A DNA stretch of 64,000 bases from Glycomyces xiaoerkulensis (GTDB lineage Bacteria > Actinomycetota > Actinomycetes > Mycobacteriales > Micromonosporaceae), in NCBI RefSeq assembly GCF_002798405.1, contig NZ_PGGV01000017.1:1-64000 (forward strand). Reading direction: 5' to 3'. The notes beneath the pieces were generated by a model, which saw only the letters and a program-made list of their open reading frames with translations, did no database searches and had not been told where the DNA came from. The position numbers were made by a program, and so were the translations under genes. Below are positions 1-8,816 of this stretch, piece by piece (positions within the stretch are counted from its first letter, which is position 1; each line of letters begins with the position of its first letter).

Positions 1-326
1 GCCATCGCGAGGTCGGCGCAACCGGCCGCGTAGACCTCTTTGGAGTTCTCGGCCCACCATGACGTGCCGTCCCCGCGGCCGGTGGCCGCCTCCTTGCGGG
101 CGTTCCAGGATTTGCGAAGCCCGTAGGCCGACCAGTTCACATACGGGGTCAGATCGGCCTCGGCCAGGCCGTAGGTCCGCTCGGCCTCCCGCTGGTCCAG
201 GTTCGCCCGCACCACCCCGAGCATGTGGTTGAACGCGAACCGCTTCCCACCGCAGTGGGAGCCGAACGCCTCGGCCTGCACCGGGGTCGGGTCGAGCGCG
301 TACCGGTAGGCCTTGATGACTTTCAC
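1..326 (-). CDS. tnpB: TnpB, RNA-guided nuclease of IS607 element (N-terminal part only)
   Basis: The first 108 codons of a TnpB/OrfB-type protein are present; the rest lies beyond base 1. The GTG start at 326-324 overlaps the recombinase stop (GTGA), so the two are translationally coupled. The N-terminus (VKVIKAYRYALDPTPVQ, then an F-N-x-ML segment and a KSWN segment) is typical of the helix-turn-helix/OrfB N-terminal domain. TnpB proteins are omega-RNA-guided DNA endonucleases that help retain the element. The RuvC-like catalytic residues and zinc finger would lie outside the window, so activity cannot be judged. Confidence 0.85.
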   Translation of the reverse strand, partial: MKVIKAYRYALDPTPVQAEAFGSHCGGKRFAFNHMLGVVRANLDQREAERTYGLAEADLTPYVNWSAYGLRKSWNARKEAATGRGDGTSWWAENSKEVYAAGCADLAM

Positions 327-901
327 GACGCGGACTCCGAAGCGGCTTTCATGGCGGCCCGGGCGCGGCGCTGGGCCGACCGGCGGCCGTACAGGCGCGC
401 GCACATCCAGATCAACACCTCGGTCATCTCCGGCACCAAGTCGTCCTCGACCTCGGCCTCATCCAGCACGACAATGGAACGGCCTTGCGCTGCAAGCGCG
501 GCCTCCACCTGCTCGAACCCGAACCTGGCCAGCCGGTCCCGGTGCTCGACCACGATCGTCGACACCGAAGCGTCGGCCAGCAGCCGCCGCAGCTCGACCA
601 GGTTCCCCTCCAAGCCCGAACCGGTCTCGCACACCGTCCGGCCCAGCCCGATCCCGCGCCGCGAGCAGGACAGGGCCACGCGCCCGGCCTGCCGCTCCAG
701 ATCGTCCTTCTGGTCGGCGCTGGAGACTCGGCAGTAGGCCACGGCATCGCCGTCGTCCTCGGCCTGCGGTTCGATCAGGATCGTGCCTGTGGGCAGTTGC
801 CGCGCCGGAGCCGGGAGCGTGCCGGAGTGGAACCAGTTCAGGGCGGTCCGGTACGACACGCCCTGCTTCGCGGCCCACTCCTTCAACCTCATGGGCACCA
901 T
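323..901 (-). CDS. tnpA: IS607-type serine recombinase (transposase TnpA)
   Basis: This 192-residue protein has a MerR-like N-terminal helix-turn-helix (residues 4-45, RLKEWAAKQGVSYRTALNWF) followed by a small serine-resolvase catalytic domain. The YCRVSS motif at residues 56-61 carries the nucleophilic serine, and VVEHRDRLARFG is the conserved resolvase arginine segment. This N-terminal DNA-binding arrangement is the reverse of classical resolvases and is diagnostic of IS607 transposases. ATG at 901 is used here; an in-frame ATG at 892 (MRLKEW) is equally possible, and no good ribosome site decides. It appears intact. Confidence 0.9.
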   Translation of the reverse strand: MVPMRLKEWAAKQGVSYRTALNWFHSGTLPAPARQLPTGTILIEPQAEDDGDAVAYCRVSSADQKDDLERQAGRVALSCSRRGIGLGRTVCETGSGLEGNLVELRRLLADASVSTIVVEHRDRLARFGFEQVEAALAAQGRSIVVLDEAEVEDDLVPEMTEVLIWMCARLYGRRSAQRRARAAMKAASESAS

Positions 902-989
902 CTTACACTGATTGCATCAGAACAACACAATCGGAGGGACAGCTAACTACCCCCGCGATCGACCGGGCCCGCCGCTTCGGCCCTATATC

Positions 990-2591
990 CTATAGGATCT
1001 TGTATTCGGCGTAGTCGAAGTCGGCGAAGCCGCCCTCGCCCGCCAGATCCTGCACCCACAGCCCCGCGAAGGCGCCCGTGAAGCCCCCGATGTAGGAATG
1101 CTCGCCGGCCACGCGCGAGGCGTACTCGTCGGAGAGGATCGTCGCGTCGCGTTCGGCCTCCAGTTCGGTCCACTCCTCCTCGCGGTAGGCGAAGCGCAGC
1201 ACCGGGCCGTCGAAGGCGATGCGGAGGTCGAGCCTCGGGCCCACCTCGGCGACCGGAAGATGATCGCGCCGCCCGCCGTCCGAGGTGACCAGGGTCAGCC
1301 GCCGGCTGCCGTCGTCCAGGGCGACCTGGAGGAAGTGCCAGTTGTGGCTGTTGTAGTAGGCGACCACCCCGGCGACCTGGTGCTCGGTGGCCGGGTCGAA
1401 CTCCATGCCCGCCTCGAACACGCCGCGCCGGGCGGTGACGCGCTGGGCGACCAGGCTCGGGGCGCGGCGGGCGAAGGCCGACTGTCCGCCGGTGATCCGC
1501 AGGTGCGAGGGGCGCGCCTCCAAGCTCAGCCACCCCGGGTCCGGGTGGCGGCGCAGGGTGCTCCAGCGCGGGTCGAGTCCGGCGGCCTCGAAGTCGTCGC
1601 GGGCCGGGACCTCGGGCCACGGGTGGGGCGGCAGGTCCGGTGCCGGGACCTCGACGGCAGGCTCGGCCCCGGCGACGCGCGGCCACCCGTCGGCCCAATG
1701 CACCGGGGCGATCGCGGTCTCACGCCCCAGGACGCAGCGGTCGGTCTTGTCGCGCTCGCGGACGGGCAGGTCGGGGGTCCGGTTGTAGGGGCGCCCGGTC
1801 AGGTAGGGCAGGTACCACTCCCCCGCCGGGGTCTCGACCAGGCTGCCGTGTCCGGCCTTCTGCAGCTCGGCGTAGGGCTTGTCCCGGGAGGTGATGAGCG
1901 GACCGTTCGGATCGAACCCGTAGGGGCCGGTCAGGTCGCGCGAGCGCGCGACGATCGCGCCGTGGCCGTAGCCGGTGCCGCCCTCGGCCACCAGCAGGTA
2001 GTACCAGCCGTCCCTGCGGTACAGGTGCGGCCCTTCGGTGATGCCCGCCGGGGAGTCGGCCAGGATCCGGTGCGGCTCGCCGGCGGGCGCGCCGTCCTCG
2101 AGCCGCTGGATCTCGATGCCGGAGAACGCCTTCCCCGGTTTGGACACCGCGATCATGTTGAGCAGCCAGGTGGAGCCGTCGTCATCGTGGAACAGGGCCG
2201 CGTCGAAGCCCCTCCCGGGCAGCCGGATCGGGTCGGACCAGGGCCCTTCGACGTCTTCGGCGGTGATGAGGTAGTTCGCGCAGTCCTTGGAGCCGAACGC
2301 GAAGCTGTCCATGACGCTGTAGACCAGGTGGAAGCGACCGTTCGCATGGGTCAGGTCGGGGGCCCACACGCCGCCGGAGTCGGGCACGCCGGTGAGGTCG
2401 AGCAGCCGCGGCGAGTCGGCGATGCCGCCGAGGGGCCGCCAGTGCCGCAGGTCGCGGGAGTGGTGCAGCCGGACGCCCGGGCACCATTCGAACGTCGAGG
2501 TCGCCAGGTAGTAGTCCTCGCCGACGCGCACGATCGAGGGGTCGGGGTGGAAGCCGGGCAGGATGGGGTTGCGGATGCGCTGCTCGCTCAC
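990..2591 (-). CDS. Glycoside hydrolase family 43 beta-xylosidase/arabinofuranosidase
   Basis: 533 residues, the usual full length for the GH43 xylosidase group: an N-terminal five-bladed propeller and a C-terminal concanavalin-like beta-sandwich (from about residue 325). Expected catalytic residues are visible: base Asp17 (HPDPS), pKa-modulating Asp130 (GFDAALF) and acid Glu186 (GITEGPHLY). It should remove xylose or arabinose from the ends of xylan oligosaccharides. No signal peptide is seen, so it probably acts in the cytoplasm on imported oligosaccharides. The GTG start follows AAGGAA at a good distance. No sugar transporter or regulator lies nearby. The IS607 element sits just past the stop but leaves the gene whole. 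Confidence 0.9.
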   Translation of the reverse strand: MSEQRIRNPILPGFHPDPSIVRVGEDYYLATSTFEWCPGVRLHHSRDLRHWRPLGGIADSPRLLDLTGVPDSGGVWAPDLTHANGRFHLVYSVMDSFAFGSKDCANYLITAEDVEGPWSDPIRLPGRGFDAALFHDDDGSTWLLNMIAVSKPGKAFSGIEIQRLEDGAPAGEPHRILADSPAGITEGPHLYRRDGWYYLLVAEGGTGYGHGAIVARSRDLTGPYGFDPNGPLITSRDKPYAELQKAGHGSLVETPAGEWYLPYLTGRPYNRTPDLPVRERDKTDRCVLGRETAIAPVHWADGWPRVAGAEPAVEVPAPDLPPHPWPEVPARDDFEAAGLDPRWSTLRRHPDPGWLSLEARPSHLRITGGQSAFARRAPSLVAQRVTARRGVFEAGMEFDPATEHQVAGVVAYYNSHNWHFLQVALDDGSRRLTLVTSDGGRRDHLPVAEVGPRLDLRIAFDGPVLRFAYREEEWTELEAERDATILSDEYASRVAGEHSYIGGFTGAFAGLWVQDLAGEGGFADFDYAEYKIL

Positions 2592-2634
2592 GGTCGATTC
2601 CTTCCAGTGCTCTCGGATGCGCCCTCGGCGTCCT

Positions 2635-3843
2635 TCAATCCCGGTCGAGGCCGTCGACGAACCGACCGTAGTCGCCGAAGGCCCGTTCGATCGCGGCGGA
2701 GTCGAGACCGTAGCGGCCGAGGTCGTAGACGTGCCCCTTGCCGCCGCCGGCGCGGACTTGGGCGCGTTCCAGATTGAGGCGTTCGGCGGTGCCCCAGCGG
2801 GCCCCGAGGCGTTCGAACAGTTCGGGGAAGCGCCGCTCGGGCTCGCCGGTCAAGTGCCGGTAGGAGACGTCGACGACGGCCCCGTCGGGGAGGTCGCGGC
2901 GGGCGTCGCGGGCCCGGTCGACGCCGGTGGCGAGCATCTCGAGCCAGGTGCTGCCGATCCGGTGCAGGTCGGGGCGGGCGACGTGGACGGACATGGTGGT
3001 CTCGGCCAGGGAGCACATGGAGCCCATGACGGTGGCCGGGTCGCGGTGGGTCCACACGATCTGCGCGTCGGGGAACACCTTCAGCAGCGTCCGGAGGTTC
3101 CACAGGTGCGCCGGGGATTTGAGGACCCAGCGGCGGCGTTCGCGTCCGTGCTGGAGCACCTGGAGGGCCTGCTTGAGGTACCGGTAGTCGCCGATGGGGT
3201 CGCGGTCGAGCATCCACCGCTCGTAGCGGGGCATGTGGGCGCGGACGACGTAGATGAGCCCGTGCGGGAGTACGAAGACGCACTCTTCGGGCTTGTCGGC
3301 GCCGAGCTTGTGGATGTGCGGCATCATCGGAGAGGCCTTGACGCTGCCGAGGGCGACCTTCTCGGTCCGCTTGACGTATTCGGCGCGGGTGGCCGCGGGG
3401 ATGTCGCCGAGGTCGCAGTGCATCAGCTCCCACATCAGCGGGGCCCGGTGGTCGGCGGACTGGGCCAGGACGTGGTGGGCGAGGGTGGTGCCGGTGCGGG
3501 GCATGCCGACCACGACGATGGGCCGCTCGACCTGCTCGTCGGCGATCTCGGGGTGCCGGGCGTGGAGCCTGCGGATGCGGAAGCGGTTCTCCAGCCGGCC
3601 GGCGATGTCGTCTACGGTGCCCTTCCAGCCGGCGGGGGTGAGTCCTTCGACCTCGGCGAAGCTGGCGAGCACGAAGCGCATCTGGTCGATGAACTCCTCG
3701 TCGCCCGAGGCGGTGCCGTCGGTCCTGCGTTCGGCGTCGCGGACGGCGCGGTCGATGATCCGGTCCACCTTGTGCCGTCTGTTCGCGATCGTCGGGGCGA
3801 GCACGACGTTGATCGCCTTGAGCCACGGGGCAACTCGGCGCAT
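2635..3843 (-). CDS. Sulfotransferase family protein
   Basis: 402 residues with the PAPS 5'-phosphosulfate loop VVGMPRTGTT at 111-120, as in the mycobacterial/actinobacterial sulfotransferase-3 family. A second conserved region, WVLKSPAHLWNL ... VWTHRDPATV, matches the 3'-phosphate-binding Arg/Ser region. It should transfer sulfate from PAPS to a hydroxyl, perhaps of a lipid or glycan; the acceptor cannot be told. ATG at 3843 follows AGGAGAGG at 5-6 bases. It is 43 bases upstream of the GH43 gene on the same strand, so they may be co-transcribed. Upstream there is a short AT-rich inverted repeat, TTCA-AATA-TGAA (3867-3878), a weak operator candidate. Confidence 0.85.
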   Translation of the reverse strand: MRRVAPWLKAINVVLAPTIANRRHKVDRIIDRAVRDAERRTDGTASGDEEFIDQMRFVLASFAEVEGLTPAGWKGTVDDIAGRLENRFRIRRLHARHPEIADEQVERPIVVVGMPRTGTTLAHHVLAQSADHRAPLMWELMHCDLGDIPAATRAEYVKRTEKVALGSVKASPMMPHIHKLGADKPEECVFVLPHGLIYVVRAHMPRYERWMLDRDPIGDYRYLKQALQVLQHGRERRRWVLKSPAHLWNLRTLLKVFPDAQIVWTHRDPATVMGSMCSLAETTMSVHVARPDLHRIGSTWLEMLATGVDRARDARRDLPDGAVVDVSYRHLTGEPERRFPELFERLGARWGTAERLNLERAQVRAGGGKGHVYDLGRYGLDSAAIERAFGDYGRFVDGLDRD

Positions 3844-3969
3844 GCGACCCTCTCCTCTTGGCGCGGTTCAAATATGAAACAAGCCTACATGCAGACGGGG
3901 CGCCGCTCCAGGGCCGCGACCGGGGCCCGGGGTCCGCATCCGGTTACCGCGCAGCGGGTCCGGTGCGGC

Positions 3970-6108
3970 CTACTGCACCTCGAACCGGGCCGGATCCTCC
4001 GGATCGCCTTCGATGGGCATCGCGGCGGCCAGTTGCGGTGCCAGCTCGGCGGCGAAGCTGGACGACAGGTGGTTGTCGTCGCGGTAGACCAGGAGGTTGC
4101 CGACGACCACCGGGCACTTGCCCTCGTCGACGTCGCAGGTCCACGGGATCGGATCGATCACGGTCGCCTCGGTCTCGGCGACGGCCTCCATCGCGGCCTC
4201 GCGCCGCTCGGGGTGGACGATCGCGTCGTCGAGGTCGTTGACGCACTCGGTGGCCTCGTCGGGGTGCTCGGACAGGCAGTCGGGGACGTTGCCGACGCCC
4301 CAAGCGGTGTCGGCGAGGACGTAGACGCCGCCGGCCGCGCCGGTGAGGCGCTCGGCGGTCTCCGCCCAGCCGTCGACCCACGCCCAGTCGGGGTCGTCGC
4401 CGAGCACGTCCTTGTTGTCGGAGGTGGAGGCGACCACCAGCTCGGGTTCCAGGTCCTCGATCTCGGCGAGGGCCTTCTCGCGCCACTCGGTGCACTCGGT
4501 GTACTCGCGTTCGAGCTTGCTGTTGAGCTCGTCGACCACCGGTACGCTGCAACCGGCCTTGGTCAGCACCAGCAGCTCGTAGCCGGAGGCCTGGGCGAGC
4601 TGGTTGAGCGGGGGGAACCATTGGGCGGCGTGGGAGTCGCCGAACAGGACCGCCGTCCTGCCGCCCTCGGGGTCGCCGAACCAGCAGTCCTCGCCCAGGT
4701 CGGTCTCCTTCTGCTTGACCAGGCAGCCGTTGTCGTACGACTGGGGCTTGTCCTCGCGGGCGTCGTCAAGGGAGGGCCGCAGGTTGGCCGGGACGGCCTC
4801 GACCTCGGAGGAGTCCTCCAGCAGTTGCCACACGGTGGCGTCGTTGCCGGTGACCTCCTCGGCGGTGGCGCCGTCCTCCTGCTGGGCCGGCTGGGTGACG
4901 GCGACGAACGAGGCCGCCAGCGCGCAGGTCATGAGCGCCCCTCCCATGGCCAGGGCCCGGGAGGGCACCTTGATCAGGGGCTTGCGGGAACGGATCGGAT
5001 GCTCGATGAAGTGGAACATGAGCACGCTGAGCGCGAACGCCAGGCCCATCATGGGGATGAGGAACCGCAGCCGGGGCTCGGCGCCGAGGGCGGCGGGCGC
5101 GATCATGACGACCGGCCAGTGCCAGAGGTACAGTCCATAGGAGATCTTGCCGACGTACTGGGCCGGGGCGATGGCGAGCAGGGTCTCGGCACCGCCGCGG
5201 TGGGGGGCGCAGCCGGCGGCGACGACGAGCGCGGCCCCGGCCACCGGCAGGGCGGCGGCGTAGCCGGGGAAGACGGTGTCGTCGTCCAGTGCGAGGACGG
5301 CGGCGGCAATCATGGCCAGGCCGGCCCAGGAGGCGGCCGCGGCCACCGGTCCCGGCAGTCTCCGGAGCCTGGCGGCGGCGACGGCGACGAGGGCGCCGGA
5401 GGCCAGTTCCCAAGCGCGGGTGTGGATACCGAAGTAGGACCAGACGGGGTCGGCTGCGGTTCCGGTGGCGCTGAGGTAGAACGAGCCGGCCGCGGCGGCG
5501 GTGAGCAGGACGGTCACGACCGCCATGCGGCGGCGCCGGGTCCATCGGGCGGTCAGCAGCGCGACCGCGAGCAGGAGCAGCGGCCAGGCCAGGTAGAACT
5601 GCTCTTCGACCGCGAGCGACCAGAAGTGCTGCAGCGGCGAGGGCTCGGTGTCGGCGTTGAGGTAGTCGGTGCCCTCCGACGCGAGCCGGAAGTTGACGAC
5701 GTTCAGCGCCGCCGCGGCGGTGTCGGCGGCGATGTCGCCGAGCCGGGTGCGCGGCAGCCAGAGCCAGGCGGCCACGAGCGTGGCCAGCAGGACGGTGGCC
5801 GCCGCCGGTAGGAGGCGGACGGCGCGGCGGGCGTAGAACTTCGTGATCGAGACCCGGCCGGTGCGGTCGATCTCGCGCAGGAGCAGGGCGGTGATGAGGA
5901 AGCCCGAGATCACGAAGAACACGTCGACGCCGACGTAACCGCCCGCCGTGAACGGGAATCCGATGTGGGCGGCGATGACGACGCCGACGGCCACGGCGCG
6001 GAGCCCTTCGATGTCGGGGCGCCAGTGCTCGGGGCGTTCGGCGGGCCGGGAGGCCCGTGCGTCGGTGGTCGGGTGGTGCTCCGTCGGTCGTTCGCTGGTC
6101 GAACGCAT
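3970..6108 (-). CDS. OafA-type membrane acyltransferase with C-terminal SGNH domain
   Basis: 712 residues: an acyltransferase-3 domain of about ten transmembrane helices (roughly 30-400), then an extracytoplasmic SGNH/GDSL domain. Typical motifs are RPDIEGLRAVAV (30-41), FFVISGF (64-70) and FWSLAVEEQFYLAWPL. The SGNH domain has GDSH at 490-493 and the matching D-D-N-H at 677-680, so its triad looks complete. Such proteins O-acetylate or O-acylate peptidoglycan, exopolysaccharide or glycolipids at the cell surface. The start at 6108 was chosen because GGAG lies 10 bases upstream; an in-frame upstream extension to 6315 has no protein-like composition. Confidence 0.88.
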   Translation of the reverse strand: MRSTSERPTEHHPTTDARASRPAERPEHWRPDIEGLRAVAVGVVIAAHIGFPFTAGGYVGVDVFFVISGFLITALLLREIDRTGRVSITKFYARRAVRLLPAAATVLLATLVAAWLWLPRTRLGDIAADTAAAALNVVNFRLASEGTDYLNADTEPSPLQHFWSLAVEEQFYLAWPLLLLAVALLTARWTRRRRMAVVTVLLTAAAAGSFYLSATGTAADPVWSYFGIHTRAWELASGALVAVAAARLRRLPGPVAAAASWAGLAMIAAAVLALDDDTVFPGYAAALPVAGAALVVAAGCAPHRGGAETLLAIAPAQYVGKISYGLYLWHWPVVMIAPAALGAEPRLRFLIPMMGLAFALSVLMFHFIEHPIRSRKPLIKVPSRALAMGGALMTCALAASFVAVTQPAQQEDGATAEEVTGNDATVWQLLEDSSEVEAVPANLRPSLDDAREDKPQSYDNGCLVKQKETDLGEDCWFGDPEGGRTAVLFGDSHAAQWFPPLNQLAQASGYELLVLTKAGCSVPVVDELNSKLEREYTECTEWREKALAEIEDLEPELVVASTSDNKDVLGDDPDWAWVDGWAETAERLTGAAGGVYVLADTAWGVGNVPDCLSEHPDEATECVNDLDDAIVHPERREAAMEAVAETEATVIDPIPWTCDVDEGKCPVVVGNLLVYRDDNHLSSSFAAELAPQLAAAMPIEGDPEDPARFEVQ

Positions 6109-6325
6109 AGGTTTCGGTCTCCGGTCGATGTCACCGGGCAAGCCTGTTTCCAGCGGGCACGACTGGGCGGATGTGCAGGGCATCGGGGGCGGATGCCGGG
6201 GGACGGTTGGTGACCATAACACTGTCGGCCCCTTGGCATCGCCCCACACCGGGAAAGTGGCGCCGGTCTCGATCGATAACGGTTTCAAGCGATTTCGGGG
6301 TGTGTCCGGCGGCACCCCGGCGCGA

Positions 6326-7222
6326 CTAGGGGACGCCCGGGGGCACGGCCGGGGTCTCGCGCAGCAGGCCCTCCTGGGTCGCCGAGGCGATGTGGTGCCC
6401 GTCCCGGTCGAAGAAGCGGCCCTGGGCCAGGCCGCGCCCGCCGGAGGCCGTGGGCGACTCGGCGTCGTAGAGGAACCATTCGTCGGCGCGGAACGTCCGG
6501 TGGAACCACAGAGCGTGGTCCAGGCTGGTGCCGAGGTACCCGCCGGGGCCCCACACGGCGCCGTGGCGGCTCAGGACGGTGTCCAGCAGCGTCAGGTCCG
6601 AGGCGTAGGTGAGGACGCAGACGTGGATGAGGGGGTCGTCGGGGAGCTTCCCGTCGGCCTTCATCCAGACGCTCTGCCGGGCCTCGGCGGGCCGCTGGCC
6701 GGAGCGGACGTATCCGGAGCCGCCGAGGTAGCGCACGTCGATCGGGCGCGGGATGCGGTGCCAGATACTCAGGCGCTCGGGGTCGGCCTTCAGGCGCTCG
6801 CCGAGGGTCGGGACCTGGTCGGGGTCCGGCAGGTCGGCCGGCGGGGGGTCGGCGTGGTCGAGGCCGGGCTCGCCGATGTGGAAAGAGGCCGACATGAAGA
6901 AGATCGGCTGGCCGCCCTGGAGGGCGACGGTGCGGCGCACCGAGAACGAGCGGCCGTCGCGGATGTTCTCGACCTGGTACAGGATCGGCTTGGAGGAGTC
7001 GCCGGGGCGCACGAAGTAGCCGTGGAGGGAGTGGACGCGCCGCTCGGCCGGGACGGTCCGCCCGGCGGCGACGAGCGCCTGGCCGGCCACCTGGCCGCCG
7101 AAGACGCGCTGGAGCCCGACCTCGGCGCGGGGCCCCCGGTAGAGGCCGGTGTCGATCAGTTCCAGGTCGAGGACGCCGAGGAGCGAGTCCACGGCGTCCT
7201 GACCGACGAGCACTTCGGTCAC
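6326..7222 (-). CDS. tesB: Acyl-CoA thioesterase II
   Basis: 298 residues with two tandem hot-dog folds. The C-terminal signature GTSLDHALWFHR contains the Asp of the TesB catalytic triad, and ESPTASGGRGLAQGRFF is the conserved closing segment. It hydrolyses medium- and long-chain acyl-CoA to free acid and CoA. The GTG start is directly after the TAA stop of pyk, with no gap, so both are read from one message with coupled translation. The pyk-tesB pairing is common in actinobacteria. Confidence 0.93.
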   Translation of the reverse strand: MTEVLVGQDAVDSLLGVLDLELIDTGLYRGPRAEVGLQRVFGGQVAGQALVAAGRTVPAERRVHSLHGYFVRPGDSSKPILYQVENIRDGRSFSVRRTVALQGGQPIFFMSASFHIGEPGLDHADPPPADLPDPDQVPTLGERLKADPERLSIWHRIPRPIDVRYLGGSGYVRSGQRPAEARQSVWMKADGKLPDDPLIHVCVLTYASDLTLLDTVLSRHGAVWGPGGYLGTSLDHALWFHRTFRADEWFLYDAESPTASGGRGLAQGRFFDRDGHHIASATQEGLLRETPAVPPGVP

Positions 7223-8632
7223 TTAGGTTCCGATCTGGTGGACTCGGACGGTGTTGGTCGAGCCGGGCGTACCGGCCGGGGTGCCGGCGACGATGACGAC
7301 CAGGTCGCCGGGCACTGCCACGCCGTGCTCCTGCATGGCCTTGTCGACCAGCGAGAACATGGCGTCGGTGTGGTCGACGTGCTCGACCAGGTAGGCGTCG
7401 GTGCCCCAGCACAGGGCCATCTGGTTCCGCACGCTTTCCAGGGAGGTCAGGCCCACGATGGGCAGGTCCGGCTTGAGACGGGCCAGGCGCTTGACCGTGT
7501 CGCCGGTCTGGGTGAACGCGGCCAGGGCCTTCGCGTTGATCGAGTCGGCGACCTGGGCGGCGGCGGCCGTGATCGCACCGGGCTTGGTCCGGGGCTCGTG
7601 GTCCATGGAGGCGGAGTCGATCGGGCCGCTCTCGGTGGTCTCGACGATCTTGGCCATGGTGCGGACGGTCCCGATCGGGTATCTGCCGACCGAGGTCTCA
7701 CCGGAGAGCATGACCGCGTCGGTGCCGTCGAGGACGGCGTTGGCGACGTCGGAGACCTCGGCGCGGGTCGGCCGGGCGTTCTCGATCATCGAGTCGAGCA
7801 TCTGGGTGGCGACGATGGCCGGTTTGGCGTTCCAGCGGCACAGCCGGATGATCTCCTTCTGCACCAGCGGGACCTCGTCGAGCGGCATCTCCACGCCGAG
7901 GTCGCCGCGGGCGACCATCGCGCCGTCGAAGGCCAGGACGATCTCCTCGAGCCGGGAGACGGCCTCGGGCTTCTCGATCTTGGCGATGATGGGGCGCCGC
8001 ACCCCGACCTCGTCCATCACCTTGTGGCCCAGGCGGGCGTCGTCGGGGTGGCGCACGAACGACATGGCGATGAGGTCGACGCCGAGGTTGAGGGCGAACT
8101 TCATGTCGGAGACGTCCTTCTCCGACAGGGCGGGCACGGAGATCGCGACGTTGGGCAGCGACAGGCCCTTGTGGTTGGAGACCGGGCCGCCCTCGACGAC
8201 GAGGCATTCGACGTCGGTCTCGTCGGCGCCGAGCACCTCGAGGGCGAGCTTGCCGTCGTCGACCAGGAGCCGGTCGCCCTTGGTGACTTCGCCGGGGAGC
8301 TTCTTGTAGGTGCACGAGACGCGGTCGTGAGTGCCCTCGACCTCCTCGGAGGTGATGTGGACGCGGTCGCCAGCCTCCCACCGCTCCGAGCCGTTCGCGA
8401 AGGCGCCGAGGCGGATCTTGGGGCCCTGCATGTCGGCCAGGATCGCGACGGGCTTGCCGGCGGCGTCGGAGGCTTCGCGGACCATCTTGTACACGGCTTC
8501 GTGGTCGGCCTGGGTGCCGTGGCTGAAGTTCATTCGGGCGACGTTCATGCCGGCGTCGATCAGGCCGGCCATGCGTTCCGGAGTGGCGGTCGCGGGCCCG
8601 ATGGTGCAGACGATTTTTGCTCTACGAGTCAC
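7223..8632 (-). CDS. pyk: Pyruvate kinase
   Basis: 469 residues, full length for bacterial pyruvate kinase. MNFSHG near the N-terminus, the catalytic lysine segment AKIEKPEA, the metal-binding [13 protein letters not shown] and ATQMLDSM are all present. It converts phosphoenolpyruvate and ADP to pyruvate and ATP in the last step of glycolysis. The GTG start has no Shine-Dalgarno; instead a TAGGCT hexamer ends 6 bases upstream, suggesting a leaderless transcript. A strongly folded intergenic segment lies between it and gltD. Confidence 0.95.
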   Translation of the reverse strand: MTRRAKIVCTIGPATATPERMAGLIDAGMNVARMNFSHGTQADHEAVYKMVREASDAAGKPVAILADMQGPKIRLGAFANGSERWEAGDRVHITSEEVEGTHDRVSCTYKKLPGEVTKGDRLLVDDGKLALEVLGADETDVECLVVEGGPVSNHKGLSLPNVAISVPALSEKDVSDMKFALNLGVDLIAMSFVRHPDDARLGHKVMDEVGVRRPIIAKIEKPEAVSRLEEIVLAFDGAMVARGDLGVEMPLDEVPLVQKEIIRLCRWNAKPAIVATQMLDSMIENARPTRAEVSDVANAVLDGTDAVMLSGETSVGRYPIGTVRTMAKIVETTESGPIDSASMDHEPRTKPGAITAAAAQVADSINAKALAAFTQTGDTVKRLARLKPDLPIVGLTSLESVRNQMALCWGTDAYLVEHVDHTDAMFSLVDKAMQEHGVAVPGDLVVIVAGTPAGTPGSTNTVRVHQIGT

Positions 8633-8638
8633 CCTGCG

Positions 8639-8644
8639 AGCCTA
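8639..8644 (-). promoter_or_regulatory. -10 hexamer of leaderless pyk promoter
   Basis: TAGGCT on the minus strand ends 6 bases before the GTG of pyk. Transcription would start at or next to the start codon. No clear -35 is seen. Confidence 0.5.
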
Positions 8645-8735
8645 TATCGGGCGCGGATTCGCCTCCGGCGGGTCTCCGCAGATGAGAGGCGGAATTCACC
8701 GCCGCCGAATGCGGCCCGAACGCACGAAGAGAATG

Positions 8736-8805
8736 CGCGGAATTGAGTGCGGCGCATTGGTCGCGCCAATTCGCGGCCGCGCCGCGGCCGGCACTCGATT
8801 CCGCG
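8736..8805. other. Predicted three-way RNA/DNA junction between gltD and pyk
   Basis: Arms CGCGGAATTGAGTGC (8736-8750) and GCACTCGATTCCGCG (8791-8805) pair over 15 positions with one T-G wobble if read on the plus strand (a C-A mismatch on the minus strand). Two inner hairpins sit inside: GGCGC/GCGCC (8751-8767) and GCGGC/GCCGC (8773-8785). It lies immediately 3' of gltD and could end or stabilise the gltBD message, be part of a pyk leader, or be an independent RNA. Confidence 0.4.
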
Positions 8806-8816
8806 TCCATTCGCGT

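Larger units (their letters stand above)
1..950 (-). mobile_element. IS607-family insertion sequence, left part
   Basis: A serine recombinase (323-901) is followed, with a 4-base overlap, by the start of a TnpB gene running off the window at base 1; this pair defines IS607 elements. The outer end lies upstream of the recombinase, between about 902 and the GH43 stop at 990. A 13-base inverted repeat CTGAT-TGC-ATCAG (908-920) and an outer GATTG/CAATC pair there are candidate recombinase-binding sites. IS607 elements have no terminal inverted repeats and make no target duplication, so the exact boundary cannot be read here; 950 is approximate. Confidence 0.75.

Noticed and set aside
3867-3878. 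TTCA-AATA-TGAA dyad upstream of the sulfotransferase as a TetR operator
   Set aside because: Arms of only four bases; easily chance in an AT-rich promoter patch.
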